Source of the DNA: Saccharomycopsis fibuligera x Saccharomycopsis cf. fibuligera
Taxonomy: Eukaryota > Ascomycota > Saccharomycetes > Ascoideales > Saccharomycopsidaceae
Length of the DNA stretch: 64,000 bases
Direction: 5' to 3'
Assembly: GCA_001936135.1 (NCBI GenBank)
Contig: CP012819.1
Span: 744,001-808,000, forward strand
Made by a program: the position numbers and the translations under genes. Under the pieces are notes generated by a model. That model ran no database searches. It saw nothing but the letters and a program-made list of their open reading frames with translations, and was not told the origin of the DNA. Of this stretch, positions 21,000 through 33,141 are shown one piece after another (the stretch's first letter is position 1; every line of letters starts with the position of its first letter).

Positions 21000-22142
21000 A
21001 TGAAAATTCAACAGATATATACTTTGTTGGTGGCTGTGTATACCGCCCAAGTGCTTGCCAAACAATCTTCTAGCAATGACGAAGCGGTTAACTATGATGC
21101 CAAAGTGTCTTCCAAACTTGATACCAAATCCATTGATTTAGATTTAAAAAAAGACGAGGTAATCAGCGATAGCAAAATTGCCAAATATGCTGAAAAAGAC
21201 CATCCAAAGGCAAAATCAGGTTCTGTTACCGAGATCAAACCGGTCGGTGAAATTGCCAAAATCGGAAGCAACAAAAACATTGATGCTACAGTGGAAGATG
21301 CCCCAGCTTATTTGAAAGAAAAATCGGTAACCTCAGGTTCCAGTGTGAGTTCTAGTGGCAGTGGTGCTGCGAAGCAACAGGATCAAAATGATCCAGAAGC
21401 AAGTCAATTCCACTCTTTCGTCATGGCCACCTCAATGATTATTGTTTCTGAAATTGGTGACAAAACATTTTTGATCGCTGCTTTAATGGCTATGAAATCT
21501 CCAAGATTAGTGGTTTTCAGTGCTGCTGCTAGTGCTCTCGTCATCATGACTATTTTATCCGGTATTGTTGGTCACGCGTTACCAGCATTGATCCCACAAA
21601 GAGTCACACAATTCCTCGCTAGTGCGCTTTTTATCATCTTTGGTTACAAATTGCTTAGAGAAGGTTTGGAAATGTCTAATGAAGTTGGTGTCAATGATGA
21701 AGTTGCTGAAGTTGAAGAAGAAATTGCCATGAGCGCATTGAATGATAAAAACGATGACATTGAAGCTGGTGAAGGGTTAGCTGGCGGTTCTTCTCGTCAT
21801 AGTCAGGGACATGCTGGTTACAAGCAATACCTTGCACAAATCAAAGAACTCGTTGGGTTTGTGCTATCTCCAACTTGGGTGCAAGTATTTGTATTAACTT
21901 TCTTGGGTGAATGGGGTGATAGATCGCAAATTGCTACCATTGCTATGGCCGCTGGTAGCGATTATTGGGCAGTCATTTTGGGTGGTTGCGTTGGTCATAC
22001 TTTGTGTACAGCTGTAGCCGTGCTTGGGGGAATGTTTTTGGCTTCTAAGATTAGCATGAAGCAAGTTACTCTTGGAGGTGCTGTCACGTTTTTCATTTTC
22101 TCCATCTTATACTTGTACGAGGCTGTTTATGGTGAACATTAG
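21000..22142 (+). CDS. GDT1: GDT1-family Golgi Ca2+/Mn2+ transporter (UPF0016)
   Basis: 380 aa. A signal peptide (about 1-20: MKIQQIYTLLV...) precedes a charged, low-complexity lumenal segment (20-130), followed by two homologous blocks of three membrane helices. Each carries the family signature: EIGDKTF in the first and EWGDRSQ in the second, supplying the acidic residues for cation transport. The acidic loop between them (EVAEVEEEIAMS, NDKNDDIEAGE) is cytosolic. The family imports Ca2+ and Mn2+ into the Golgi in exchange for protons and supports glycosylation; TMEM165 is the human orthologue. The open frame extends to 20937, but that codon is TTG and lies just after the TATA box, so ATG 21000, which begins the signal peptide, is the start. 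Confidence 0.94.
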   Translation: MKIQQIYTLLVAVYTAQVLAKQSSSNDEAVNYDAKVSSKLDTKSIDLDLKKDEVISDSKIAKYAEKDHPKAKSGSVTEIKPVGEIAKIGSNKNIDATVEDAPAYLKEKSVTSGSSVSSSGSGAAKQQDQNDPEASQFHSFVMATSMIIVSEIGDKTFLIAALMAMKSPRLVVFSAAASALVIMTILSGIVGHALPALIPQRVTQFLASALFIIFGYKLLREGLEMSNEVGVNDEVAEVEEEIAMSALNDKNDDIEAGEGLAGGSSRHSQGHAGYKQYLAQIKELVGFVLSPTWVQVFVLTFLGEWGDRSQIATIAMAAGSDYWAVILGGCVGHTLCTAVAVLGGMFLASKISMKQVTLGGAVTFFIFSILYLYEAVYGEH

Positions 22143-23331
22143 ATTACCGACCTTCAGATTTTCAAAAAAATTCCTTCAAGGAACCAGAAAAAAAAAATAA
22201 ATACAGAAGGCAAAGAACGTTAAAGGTCTTTTCATAAATGGCCGTACTATTCCCTATTCTCAAAATATATCGCAATGTGTGTACACTTGATATCCATTCC
22301 ATCCAAATTGTATTAATAGTTTCCGATATTTGTGTTAACTAATAAAATTTGCATATCACTAAACCATTATCAAATTCGTCATACTTTCTTCTTCACATAA
22401 TCTTTTCGTTACCTATAAAGTCACTAGTGCTTATTTTTCTAGTGCTAACCTTTTCCTGCTTTGCATAATATTTATATATTTAGGCATACTTTGTTTTATT
22501 CAATTTATTTTTTTTGATTTTTTTTTCCTGTTATTTATTGTTCTTATTTTTGTTGATTTTATTGTACTTTTGGATACATCTAATGTTTGCTTGTTTCGGT
22601 TCATCAATTAGAGCAGACAATAGCTCTTCAATATGTTTCAGGAGTCACAAGTATTTATCAAGCCTATTATGTATGCTGTCTCTTCTGGGTATAATTATCT
22701 TGAAATTTCTATTACACGCAGGAGTGCGCACAGCAATATTATAGCTTACCTTCGTGAGGAAATCAGAAAGTGTAATTTTAGCAAAAGTAATGCGGTTACT
22801 ATTTTTCATGGAGCGTATGTATTTATGTAGTGATGCTTTATTCGGTTACAATAGTCAATTTATCTCCTCATTCTCAGCAGTTACAATGTTTCTTTCAATA
22901 AATTTGAAGTTACTTGATGTGCAGGCTAGGGTGGGAAAATGTTTGGCTACATATGTTCTTAATTGTTGCTATGCTAATTGTATTAGTATAATATAATTGC
23001 AGTTAAGCTAGTTGTATAATACACTTTTTTGACGATAGCCAAAAGCTATTTATAAGATTTCGTTAATATGTTCGCTAATTGTATTCAAAACTAGTGTTGA
23101 TAAGAAGAATTATGCATTATCAGCAAAGTCAATAGCAAGAATTGAAAACAATTTTCTGGAACTCGCTTATTATGCATTCCAGAACCCTTTCACATTTAAA
23201 TGGAAAGCCAGCTCAATTTTTTCTTTTTTTTTTAGTTTTGGGCGCCTGAGATTTCCCTCTAATAAGCTCTCTCAATAAACAATTCGAATAGCCATATTTG
23301 AATTCAAAATTTTAACGTACAATAAGGACAC
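22143..23331. other. Convergent intergenic region
   Basis: Between the 3' ends of GDT1 and the MPS2-like gene. AT-rich with T runs and short open frames only. No gene recognised. Confidence 0.5.
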
Positions 23332-24886
23332 CTATCTTGTAAGAAAAGCCTGAAATTCAGGATCAAATGCCTTACGCCTCAGCATCAACTCTTCAACATT
23401 ATAATCAAACCTCGAGACTGCATAGTTTTGATCAAACAAATAGTCATAGATGCGTAGCTTCATTATGCTGAAGAACGAGAGCTGTTGCTGTATATTACTG
23501 TTCTGTGAATTGTAAAAAAGCGCTGACGGTAGCTGAGGAGAGGGCAGTGATGACGATGATAATGATGATAACGTGCCAGTTTTGTAAATTGCGTACAGCA
23601 CTTGAATCATGAATAGTAGGGCAGTTATAACTGCAATTGTTACGCCCACTCTTAAGAATGACTTGTTGCTGTTTTTAAAAGGGATTGAGCGCCAAACTTG
23701 AGCAAAATCAAAACTATTATTGTCCAGACCTAATTCCGCCGCGATAGCGGCAGCAGTGCTGCCAAAGCGATTTTTTTGATTCATCAACTTTTGCAAGTAC
23801 CGGAGCTGCTTAAACTTTGCTTCTTTCAATTCACGATACTGTTTTTTCGAAATGACTACTTTGTCATGAAGGTTATTCTTGTTATGAACTAACTGGTCTT
23901 GAACCCTATTCAATTCTTCTTTGATAGTAATGTTTTTCAATTTCAAGCTATTAATCTCAAGCGATTTTTCGTTACTTAACTTTGTTAATTCTGACTTGAG
24001 ATTTTCAACTTCCTGCTGTAATTTATCGTTTCTTAGCCTATATTTGTTGTCATCGCCGTCTTTGCTGTTTTCGTTGTTTCTAATTTTCTCTTGTAAGTTT
24101 TCGATATTCACAAGCTTTTCAAACAATTCATTGACTTCTATATTCAAATTTTTGTTTACTTCCGTAAGTCGCTTGTTTTCCAATTCTTGGTCTTTCAAGC
24201 TATTGGACAATATCTCAATCTTGTGGTTCTTTAGTTCTATAGAACTGATGTATTCCTGAGCCAACTCTTTATCAATCTTTAGCTCTTTTATAAGTTTTTC
24301 ATTCTCCTGCTGGCTTTTCTTCCAACTTTGCAATTGGCTTTCAAGCTCCTCGATTAACTTATCACGATATTCAATTTCCTGTTCTTTTGTATCAACAATA
24401 GTTTGTAACTTGTTGAGTTCTAGAGCCAGAGATCTATTGAGCTCATCACTGGCCGGTGAGCTGATATTCGAAGCGTCACGGCGCCCTGCGCTAGCACCAC
24501 TAATGGATCGCTGTTTTGATTTTGACACCAAGGTGACTTTTTCTGTATTATTGTTGTTATTACTACCGATAATATTTTGCTTATGAACTTTAGTCTCTTC
24601 ACCAACGGCATCGGTATTGACACTTCCCATATCAAACATCTTAGAAGAAAACAATGGTGTTGAGGTAGCAATTCTGTTCAAAGAAGATACTCTGGACTTT
24701 GGTTTTTTGAAAGCTAGCGGCGAGTCATCATTGCGACGAAGGTCTTCTTCTTCATCACTGTTTATAGAGTATATCGTTTTACTGAGCACAGAATTAGAAG
24801 TAATCTTGTTATCATTATTCTTCTCAGATTTTAAAATCTCAGAAAGATCATCATCATCATCATCATCATCATCATTATCATCATCG

Positions 24887-24965
<79 letters not shown>

Positions 24966-25383
24966 CATTATTATCATTATTATTATTATTATTAATATTA
25001 TCGTTAGTATTCAGTTTATATTCATCCTTTTTAAGTAGCTGTTTCTGATGCTCCTGTTGTTGCAGCTGGTCTTGGTATTCTGTCAGCGCTTGCACTCCAG
25101 CGGCTAAAAGTTCATGAAAAGGCTTGTTGCAAATTATTCTATAAAACTCTTTAAGATCATTCTTTTCAATAGTTACTTCATCAGCAGATTCGCTAATTGC
25201 ATCTTTGATAGTATTAATCTGCTCTTCGCCCAACAATGTCTTCTGCAGCGCATCTTCTAGTAACTGGTTGAGCTTCATAAGATCTTTCTGGTGAATGTAA
25301 GGCTCGTTTGGGTCTTCACCGTTAATTTTCTTGAGCTTGACCCAGCACAGGTCCAAGACTGCGTCAGACAGCATTCGTTCCAT
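23332..25383 (-). CDS. MPS2: MPS2-like spindle pole body / nuclear envelope protein
   Basis: 683 aa. The N-terminus (1-100) resembles S. cerevisiae Mps2: a short acidic helical domain with KDLMKLNQLLEDAL and a later FHELLAAGVQAL. Residues about 125-180 are Asn then Asp homopolymers. A long coiled coil spans about 330-540 (heptads rich in Glu, Lys, Asn, Leu). One membrane segment lies at about 577-601, followed by an 82-residue C-terminal tail. Mps2 has the same order (N-domain, coiled coil, single TM, short lumenal tail) and anchors the spindle pole body in the nuclear envelope. This protein is much longer than the 387-aa yeast Mps2, mainly from the insert and longer coil. Orthology is inferred from architecture and faint N-terminal similarity. 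A generic coiled-coil membrane protein is the alternative. An MCB element lies 165 bp upstream. Confidence 0.68.
24853..25003. repeat. Coding trinucleotide repeat (ATT/ATC)n
   Basis: A long ATT/ATC run inside the MPS2-like gene. On the coding strand it encodes a stretch of Asn (AAT) followed by Asp (GAT/GAC). Purity of the AAT part (about 24889-24963) suggests recent slippage, so length is likely polymorphic. Confidence 0.9.
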
Positions 25384-25547
25384 GGCAAAATGCTATCAAC
25401 AGCTACTAGCATTTATTGGTACTAATAAAACCACCAAAAATATTCTGATGGATCATCACATATTTTTATGATGATATCATATCGTTTCTGCTTATTTGTT
25501 TGTCCGTGTTATTGTTTGTTTGTTTGTGTGGGTGTCCAAGGAGAGAA

Positions 25548-25553
25548 ACGCGT
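25548..25553. promoter_or_regulatory. MCB element (ACGCGT) upstream of MPS2-like gene
   Basis: ACGCGT, the MluI cell-cycle box bound by MBF, 165 bp upstream of the ATG at 25383. G1/S expression would suit a spindle-pole duplication protein. A single hexamer can occur by chance. Confidence 0.4.
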
Positions 25554-25655
25554 GTCATTTTCTGACAAATTCATTACATAATCTGAATCCATCTATATCA
25601 TCTGACATAACCGCTTTTTTTCCGAAAGTTTAGAAGATTTCCGGAAAAACACCCG

Positions 25656-25740
25656 TTGGCCACATGACTACCCCGTGGCACACCCCGTATAGCGCCCCAT
25701 GGGGCTGGTGGGGGTGGTGAAGGTGGAGGTGGGGGAGTTG
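25656..25740. promoter_or_regulatory. CCCC/GGGG cluster in the MIG1 upstream region
   Basis: Within 85 bp are CCCCGTGG, CCCCGTAT, GCCCCATGGGGC (palindromic), GGTGGGGGTGG and GGTGGGGGAG. The core of the Mig1 recognition site is a GGGG/CCCC run flanked by A/T, so autoregulation is possible. The plus strand could also fold as a G-quadruplex. Both readings are inference. Confidence 0.3.
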
Positions 25741-27271
25741 CGAACAAGAAAGCCATAGGAGAAAAGCGGCACTATGTAGGAGGTGCTTTAACTTTTACCC
25801 TGTCTTTCTTCATCATTGGCGGAAATATATGCCGCCAGGCAAATTGGGAAGTCCGGCCATGCTCCCTGCTGTCTTATGATGTACATTAAGCGGCCAGTAG
25901 TATCACACCAGGAGCTAGAATGCCGGTGTGGCAGCACTTGGATGTAAATGCGTCTGGTTTCTCCACATATTATTGCAGGATGCGTAAGGCCAACTCTCTC
26001 GAGATAAAGCTTTTGTTGTTTAGCTTCTCTATAAGTGCATACTAGGCGCGTCTACACGTTAGTTACTGCGGAAGCACTGCACCACCGCTGCAAAGCCTTG
26101 AAGCTTGTGAACGATTGTCTTTCCATATATGCTGCCACTGGGTGCATGCCGATGTCTTCTGCCGCGCTAGGTTGTGCTTTTACGCACACTAGAGCTAGCT
26201 AAAGCTGGTTCCTGTTATTTAAATGCGCTGGTGGTGTGAACCGCACATGGAATCAAGCGGCACCAGCCCTATGATTGGCTGCGACGGAAAAACTTCCCGG
26301 ATAAACTGGTGTGCACTGATGTCGCAAAGGTATAAGAAAAAAAATTTTGTTTTTTAGATTTTCCGGTTGCTTATGGTGGACGGAAACCTCAATTACTAAT
26401 AGTGGCAAAGGTGTCCTTGTGAGAGGTTGTAGACAAGAACAAGTGATGATAAATAGTGGTCAGTAAAGTGTAAGTGACTATCGAACCATCAGTAATTTTG
26501 TAGAGATTTTGTAGCAACATATGCCGTCGTTCCAGCAAAGAAAGTGGCTTCTGGGGCACTGTCAGCACCCTCGGGAGCCGAGGCACCGCCAGGTTCCCCA
26601 GACCCCCCACACAGTTCCCGGTTAAGGTTATTGGAGGCCATGGCCTGGGAACGAAAAAAAGAAAAGCAGTTGGCAAATGCCTCGATGTGCACATTCTATA
26701 TAAGTGAGACCAGCCTGCTCGGAGTAGAAAAAAGGGAAAGCGTTTTGTTGTCTTGTTTCTTTTACTTCTTTTTCTTCTCTTCTTTTCTCCTTCTTCTTTT
26801 CTTCTTCTATTTCTGTTTCTTTCCTCCTTTTGCTTTTCTTCCCGCTAGCCCCTCCATCCGTCATCTTATTCATTAGTAACACACCTCGTTTACATACTAT
26901 ATCCAGGCTTGCCATCATTACGTCCAACTTTAAAAGCAAAAGCAGCAGGCCGACAACAATATTCCCATTCATCCTTAGCTGGTTTCATCCCTCGCCCGGC
27001 TAACGCTCCGTGTTTTATTTTTATTTTTACCTTCACCTTCCACACAGTTAACTTTCATTTTAACCTTTTACCTTTCACGTTTACGTTTTGGTTATTTTTC
27101 CTTTTCGCTTCCTTTGCTCCTTTTAGTGCAAAAATCTGCTTTCCACTCCCGCACTAATCAAAAATATTTATATATTTGCTTCTTTTCCTGTCTTAGTTGC
27201 ATTTTTTACCGAAACAAATACTTCCCCTTTTCCTAAGGCTATCACAAATATTTCCCTTACACCACCCTAGT

Positions 27272-28414
27272 ATGATGAATTCCAAGAAACCAACCCTCAA
27301 AGGTAAAAGCCCGGATGGCGACCGTCCTTACAAGTGCCCAATGTGCGACAAAGCTTTCCATCGTTTGGAACACCAAACAAGACACATCAGAACTCATACT
27401 GGTGAGAAACCTCACCCTTGTACATTCCCTGGCTGTAACAAACGTTTTTCAAGATCAGATGAGTTGACTAGACACTCGAGAATCCACACTAATCCAAATT
27501 CTAGAAGAAAAAACAAGAATCAAAACATCTCTATTATTCAAGTGGACCCAATATATAACCAGGCGATGGCTGCTCCCCCTCCTCAACAACCTCAACAGAA
27601 CCCTCAACAACCTCAACCAGTGCACCAATCACAACAGCCAATAGGTATTGATTTTAACGGAAATCCAATTTACCCATACATGATCAACTTGCCTCCAGCT
27701 ATAAATCAAAACCAATTTCGTTCTTTGCCTACCTCTCCAGCTGCTTCTGCACATGAACACCAACAACAGCAGCAGCAACAGAGCTATTTTACTTCTCCTA
27801 CTCCTTCATATTCATCAATTCACAACAATGAAAACTTGGCTAGTAGCAATAATGGCTTTCATTCTTCTAAATCTACAACATATCTCAACCATTTCGGTAA
27901 CTCCACCCCTCACCATCATAATAACTTGCATTTCTTATCTTCCGCTTCATCTTCCAAAACTCACTCATTGCAAAATTCTCCTAACAACTCATCTACAAAC
28001 TTGTTTTCTCAAAGTGGGAGATTTTCCACTTCTTCCAGCGCCACGTCTCTTCACTCTATGGCCTCAAACACATTTAATCTTCCACCATTGAAAATGACTC
28101 CGATAAGCAATACCAACACCAACAATAGCAGTACGTCTACCGTGAACGGTAATAGCTTCAATAATGGCAATGATGAGCCTTTGACTTTTGGTGCCAGAAA
28201 GTCTAAGAAATTGTCAACACCACCATATACTACCCCGTTGCAATCTCCTAGCATCTCACCAGTTTCCAATAACCATTCTCATGCAAACAGTAACAACATC
28301 ACTCTTCCGCCAATCAGAACCCTTTTGGCTAGTTTGGAGGAAAATGGTGGGAAAAGGGGTAGCAATGGTAATGAATCATCTAGATTGCCTCATATTGACG
28401 AAATGTTCCCATAG
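27272..28414 (+). CDS. MIG1: MIG1-type C2H2 zinc-finger repressor (glucose repression)
   Basis: 380 aa nuclear repressor of genes for alternative carbon sources. Two adjacent C2H2 fingers lie near the N-terminus, [13 protein letters not shown] and [15 protein letters not shown], joined by the TGEKPH linker; the recognition residues RLEHQTRH and RSDELTRH match the Mig1/CreA class that binds GC-rich boxes. A basic stretch (NSRRKNK) follows and may be a nuclear localisation signal. The rest is low complexity, rich in Gln, Pro, Ser and Asn, with a conserved-looking [13 protein letters not shown] near the C-terminus that resembles the Mig1 effector region. The frame is open to 27197, but that codon is TTG; ATG 27272 (or the next at 27275) is the start. 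MIG2/MIG3 paralogues are less likely. Confidence 0.9.
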   Translation: MMNSKKPTLKGKSPDGDRPYKCPMCDKAFHRLEHQTRHIRTHTGEKPHPCTFPGCNKRFSRSDELTRHSRIHTNPNSRRKNKNQNISIIQVDPIYNQAMAAPPPQQPQQNPQQPQPVHQSQQPIGIDFNGNPIYPYMINLPPAINQNQFRSLPTSPAASAHEHQQQQQQQSYFTSPTPSYSSIHNNENLASSNNGFHSSKSTTYLNHFGNSTPHHHNNLHFLSSASSSKTHSLQNSPNNSSTNLFSQSGRFSTSSSATSLHSMASNTFNLPPLKMTPISNTNTNNSSTSTVNGNSFNNGNDEPLTFGARKSKKLSTPPYTTPLQSPSISPVSNNHSHANSNNITLPPIRTLLASLEENGGKRGSNGNESSRLPHIDEMFP

Positions 28415-30390
28415 GTGAGCTAAATGAAAAATACATTATTTTCTTCTTAACTCTCTAATTTTTTTCGGATCATGACTGTTATGACTGCTTACGTGTTTGT
28501 TTTCATTTCTGCTTTGTTATTGCTGCTTTATTATTGCTGCTTCGTTTTGTTATAATCAATATCCAGCGCTTTTTTTTCGGAGAATTGTTATTCTTTTTCA
28601 TTTTTGCTCTATTTATCATGTTTTTTACTTTTATTGTTTTATTATTTACTTTTACTCTGGGGTTTTATATATTTTTGTCAATGTTATATATTTGCTTGTT
28701 TATCCTTCACTTTTTTTTCTGCTTCCCTTATTGTCTATTTTTCGGCGGGTTGTTTTCTTTTGGATTTTATCGTCATTGTTATTATCGTCATCATTATCTT
28801 TGTTCTCAGTATTATGAATAGTACAAATTGCAAAATGGAGGATTTTTGTTCTTTTCTCAATTCTTTTCTAACTCAATACTATCTTCAACTTTTGGAGTTT
28901 GATATTTGTAGACTGTACGTCTTTTTATTTTTACCGTTTTATCAAACAACTATTCAATCATTACCTTCCTCATTGTCTATAATTCTTCTCTTTGTCTTAT
29001 CTTTGCAAAATGCAATTGTTCATCAAAATCACAACTAGATTCATGACATTAATATTAAAATAATTACTACTTGAATTTTATTTTTCTGTGTATATGCTTT
29101 GCTCTTATAGCACAAACACTTTGGACTTATGTTTTCTTGCTTTTTTTTAATTAAACCAGTGGGCATTTCGGTGCTGCTGTCTCAGAACTTTGTCCACAAG
29201 GAAAATGAGATTGTTGATTAGGCATTTGGAGTAGTCTATTATTTTTAGTCTTATTACTTAAATAAAGTGGTTCTCTTGTAAATTGAGCTAATTCTTTGTG
29301 ATGTCAATGTTTTGGACCAATTTTTTTTTTTTTTAGTACTTTGTCCTTATCAATATATATATCGTTTATCTTTGAGAGCTATTTCTTAGGACATGGCTTT
29401 ATAACAATATAAGCATCATTACTCAACAAAATTTTGTGAGTCAACAGTCAGCTTTCTTTAGAGCAATGAGGTTATGGCTGGTTTTCTGTCATGCACTACT
29501 CGACCCATATTGCTTAACCATATTGCAGGATTTTTAGTGCTAAGTATCACTTGATACTCATGAAATTGTTCCATTCTTCAGGGTGCAAATTCATGCGCGT
29601 TCTTAAACTTCCCTAGAGTGTTTTCGGTATCAACTTAACTAGCTGGCTTACTGGTGGATATATTATTTTTTAGAACTTGATCACATAGGCAACACCAGCG
29701 CTCTCCACGAGCACACAAGACAGAGTGAAAAAGATTTCATCGTCATATAATTGGTTTCAAAATAATTTAAAAATTCAAAGAAGATAAATAAGATATAAAT
29801 GAAGATAGCAAAAAGCAGTAGCGCCTGCAGACACTTTTCAACATGCATGGAGCCAGTCTCTTTGGAATACCGGCTGATTTAGAAAACAAATGAGGTGCGC
29901 TCTCGGAGGGCATATAAATGCTACAAGTAAAAAATCGATATATTATAACAACTGCTAAATCTAAAGTGCTTTGAGTGCAAAATGGCAAATTCATTTGATT
30001 ACCGATGAGAGATAAATTTCTTCAAATAATATCATATATAAGTGAAGGAAATTCTCCGGCAACCAGTTATTGTATTATATCACATGAGATGCGCGTCCTC
30101 CAGAATAAACGCACTGCTGACAGTATCCTGCATTGCGATTGGTGGATGTTTTGGCGGAATCAGTCAATGAGTCACTCCGGTATAAACGAGTGAAAAGTGA
30201 AAAATGACGAAACGCAAACTAAACAGGAAAAAAAAATGAATACTGATTTATACTAATTTTGTATCTTGTTTTTAACTCTTCTTTTTCCTTCTCTTGTATT
30301 TTTTTTTACTTCCTATTTCTGCCTTTCCATGGTGAGCCTGCTATTAATATAAAGCATATACCTGCAAAATAGAATACTTAGTTAAACAGA
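28415..30390. other. Intergenic region MIG1 to LYS4
   Basis: About 2 kb. The first 600 bp are so T-rich that long hydrophobic frames appear (28500-29040), none beginning convincingly; this is probably the MIG1 3' UTR. The rest has no recognisable gene. A Gcn4-type site (30168-30174) and an ATATAAAG element near 30348 belong to the LYS4 promoter. Confidence 0.5.
30168..30174. promoter_or_regulatory. Gcn4-type site (TGAGTCA) upstream of LYS4
   Basis: TGAGTCA is the exact Gcn4 core. It lies about 217 bp upstream of the LYS4 ATG, fitting general amino-acid control of lysine synthesis. No clear Lys14-type TCCNNNGGA element was seen close by. Confidence 0.55.
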
Positions 30391-32496
30391 ATGCTCTCAT
30401 CCGCTTCTAGAGTGCAGCATAGCTATTATCATAGCCAAAGGCTCTTCTCCACCTCGGCCAAAACCCTTTTAGGTCAAAATTTGACAGAAAAGATCGTTCA
30501 GCGATATGCAGTGGGTCTTCCTAAGGGCAAACAAGTTCATGCTGGGGACTATGTCACTGTCAAGCCCCGCCACTGTATGACACATGACAACAGTTGGCCC
30601 GTGGCGTTGAAATTCAAAGGTTTGGGTGCTTCCAAGGTCAAAGATAACAGACAAGTTGTGATGACGTTGGATCATGACGTGCAAAATAAGACTGAAAAGA
30701 ATTTGTCCAAATATAGTAATATTGAAAATTTTGCTAAATTGCATGGCGTTGATTTCTACCCAGCTGGTAGAGGTATTGGTCACCAAATTATGATCGAAGA
30801 AGGTTATGCATTTCCATTATCGTTAACCGTGGCTTCTGACTCACACTCCAACACTTATGGTGGGTTGGGTGCTTTGGGTACGCCAATTGTCAGAACCGAT
30901 GCTGCTTCCATTTGGGCCACCGGTCAAACCTGGTGGCAGATCCCACCAGTTGCTAGAGTGGAATTGAAAGGTAAATTGCCTAAAGGTGTTACTGGTAAAG
31001 ATGTGATTGTGTCACTTTGTGGTTTGTTCAACAAAGACGAAGTGTTGAACCATGCTATAGAATTTCATGGTGAACATATCAATGAATTGCCAATTGATTA
31101 CAGATTAACAATTGCCAACATGACTACTGAATGGGGTGCTTTGTCAGGGTTATTCCCAGTTGACGAAACTCTTGTCCAGTGGTACGAAAATAGATTGAAA
31201 ATTTTGGGACCTAACCATCCAAGAATTAACCAAGAAACCATTAACAACCTCAAAGAAAATTTGGTCAAGGTGAATCCAGACAGTGATGCATTCTATGCTA
31301 AGACGTTAACAATAGATTTGAGTACTCTTTCCCCATTCATTTCTGGTCCAAACTCTGTTAAAGTGTCCAACTCTTTAACTGATCTTTCCAATAAAAATAT
31401 GAAGGTTGACAAAGCATACTTGGTTTCTTGTACAAATTCACGTTTATCCGACATCAAAGCAGCAGCTGATATCATCAGAGGCCACAAAGTTGCCCCTGGT
31501 GTTAAATTCTATGTCGCTGCTGCATCATCTAATGTGCAGAAAGATGCTGAGGCTTCCGGTGATTGGCAGGCCATCATCGATGCCGGTGCCATTGCTTTGC
31601 CTGCTGGTTGCGGACCATGTATTGGGCTTGGTACTGGGCTATTAGAACCTGGTGAAGTGGGTATTAGTGCCACTAACAGAAACTTTAAGGGTAGAATGGG
31701 CTCCAAGGATGCTTTGGCATTTTTGGCTTCTCCTGAAGTTGTGGCTGCTTCTGCTGTGTTGGGTAAGATTGGTTCTCCAGAAGAAGTGTTGGGACAACCT
31801 GTACGTCAGACCAGTGAAGTGATCAAATCTATCACTGTCAACAAAAAACCAAGCGAAAGTGGTTCTCCAGCTGCTACTGATGCTGCAGGTGATGGTGCAG
31901 AGAATGCAGTAGAGGTTTTAGAAGGCTTTCCTAAGGAAATTGTTGGTGAATTGGTGCTTTGTGATGCAGATAATATTAATACTGATGGTATCTACCCAGG
32001 TAAATATACTTACCAAGATGACGTTCCAAGGGAAAAGATGGCCCAAGTGTGCATGGAGAATTATGATTCTGAATTTGGTCAAAAGACTAAACCTGGCGAC
32101 ATTGTTATCAGTGGATTTAACTTTGGTACAGGGTCTTCCAGAGAGCAAGCCGCCACAGCTATTCTCGCCCGTGATATGAAATTGATTGTCGCTGGTTCGT
32201 TTGGTAATATTTTCTCAAGAAATAGTATTAATAATGCATTGTTGACTTTAGAAATCCCAGATTTAATTAACATGTTGAGAGAAAAATATAAGGATAGTGG
32301 CAAAGAACTTACTAGAAGAACTGGCTGGTTCTTAAAATGGGACGTGTCTAACGCGCAAGTAACAGTAACTGATGGACAAGACGGGCCAGTGGTGTTGCAA
32401 CAGAAAGTAGGCGAATTGGGTGCAAACTTGCAAGATATCATTGTCAAAGGTGGTTTAGAAGGATGGGTCAAGAGTGAGTTAGCCAAGGAACAATAA
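30391..32496 (+). CDS. LYS4: Homoaconitase, mitochondrial, lysine biosynthesis
   Basis: 701 aa. It converts homocitrate to homoisocitrate in the alpha-aminoadipate pathway for lysine, in the mitochondrial matrix. A presequence rich in Ser/Arg covers about 1-25. The aconitase core has TLDHDVQNK (92-100), [16 protein letters not shown] (148-163), and the 4Fe-4S ligands Cys347 ([10 protein letters not shown]) plus Cys407 and Cys410 ([12 protein letters not shown]). The C-terminal swivel domain starts after a low-complexity linker (about 500-520) with [20 protein letters not shown]. All cluster ligands are present and length is as expected. Features such as [11 protein letters not shown] set it apart from mitochondrial aconitase. 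ATG 30391 begins the presequence and is the only sensible start. Confidence 0.96.
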   Translation: MLSSASRVQHSYYHSQRLFSTSAKTLLGQNLTEKIVQRYAVGLPKGKQVHAGDYVTVKPRHCMTHDNSWPVALKFKGLGASKVKDNRQVVMTLDHDVQNKTEKNLSKYSNIENFAKLHGVDFYPAGRGIGHQIMIEEGYAFPLSLTVASDSHSNTYGGLGALGTPIVRTDAASIWATGQTWWQIPPVARVELKGKLPKGVTGKDVIVSLCGLFNKDEVLNHAIEFHGEHINELPIDYRLTIANMTTEWGALSGLFPVDETLVQWYENRLKILGPNHPRINQETINNLKENLVKVNPDSDAFYAKTLTIDLSTLSPFISGPNSVKVSNSLTDLSNKNMKVDKAYLVSCTNSRLSDIKAAADIIRGHKVAPGVKFYVAAASSNVQKDAEASGDWQAIIDAGAIALPAGCGPCIGLGTGLLEPGEVGISATNRNFKGRMGSKDALAFLASPEVVAASAVLGKIGSPEEVLGQPVRQTSEVIKSITVNKKPSESGSPAATDAAGDGAENAVEVLEGFPKEIVGELVLCDADNINTDGIYPGKYTYQDDVPREKMAQVCMENYDSEFGQKTKPGDIVISGFNFGTGSSREQAATAILARDMKLIVAGSFGNIFSRNSINNALLTLEIPDLINMLREKYKDSGKELTRRTGWFLKWDVSNAQVTVTDGQDGPVVLQQKVGELGANLQDIIVKGGLEGWVKSELAKEQ

Positions 32497-33070
32497 AGAA
32501 TAGAAATCAGATTACAATAATTGTGTATTTTTTAGAATTTTTGTTAACAATTTTTTTCATGTTGTGAAAATTAAACAGGTTTGACAATGTCTAATAGAAT
32601 GCCATTTAGTTCATATGTTTGCTGCCTGTTGCTTATTTCTTCGCTCTCGTTCATATATTTAGCATTTTACATTACCTACTAATACACTAAAACTACACTT
32701 TTGCATTAGCAGGTCTTTAGTGTTGTATCTTGTAAATGCTGTCTCCTGTTGAGATACTCCCATATCCACTCACCTAGTGTTCACATCTGAGCATAAAAGA
32801 AGTCGATTTGAACTTCTAACGCTGTACTCATAAATCAATTAGAGTTGGTGTATCAAAGAATGTCTATATTATCAATATTTACAAATTGAAGAAATAAAAG
32901 TAATCAAATGTTCTTCAAGCATGTGATCAATTATAACAGCTTCTCACGGATAGTTACCCAAGTTGTTTAGTCTTATGTAAAAGCATGCGACCACACATGA
33001 TCTACTTAGATACTTCAAAACTCTGTTTTTACAGAAGCAAGGCGAATTTTCAAATATTATTAAACAGAAT

Positions 33071-33071
33071 G

Positions 33072-33136
<65 letters not shown>
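33071..33136. repeat. (GTTTT)6 followed by T40
   Basis: Six GTTTT units from 33071 pass into an uninterrupted T run (33097-33136). It is a simple sequence tract whose length may be unreliable. Confidence 0.9.

Positions 33137-33141
<5 letters not shown>

Larger units (their letters stand above)
25384..27271. other. Divergent promoter region MPS2-like / MIG1
   Basis: Nearly 1.9 kb. Near MPS2 it has TTTG repeats and an MCB. The middle (25655-25740) has a cluster of CCCC/GGGG motifs. The MIG1-proximal part has long polypyrimidine tracts (26741-26840 and 27008-27125), typical of long leaders of regulatory genes. Frames of 67-114 codons overlap at 26390-26970 on both strands but start at non-ATG codons or lack any family resemblance. 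Confidence 0.5.

Noticed and set aside
24617-25048. Leu/Ser-rich plus frame opposite the MPS2-like gene
   Set aside because: It is the antisense of the Asn/Asp trinucleotide repeat.
26489-26972. Overlapping frames on both strands upstream of MIG1
   Set aside because: Non-ATG starts, mutually overlapping, explained by GC-rich and polypyrimidine DNA in the long MIG1 leader.
28497-29038. Three overlapping hydrophobic plus-strand frames after MIG1
   Set aside because: Very T-rich DNA gives Phe/Leu/Tyr-rich frames in all phases; no real start or membrane-protein family.
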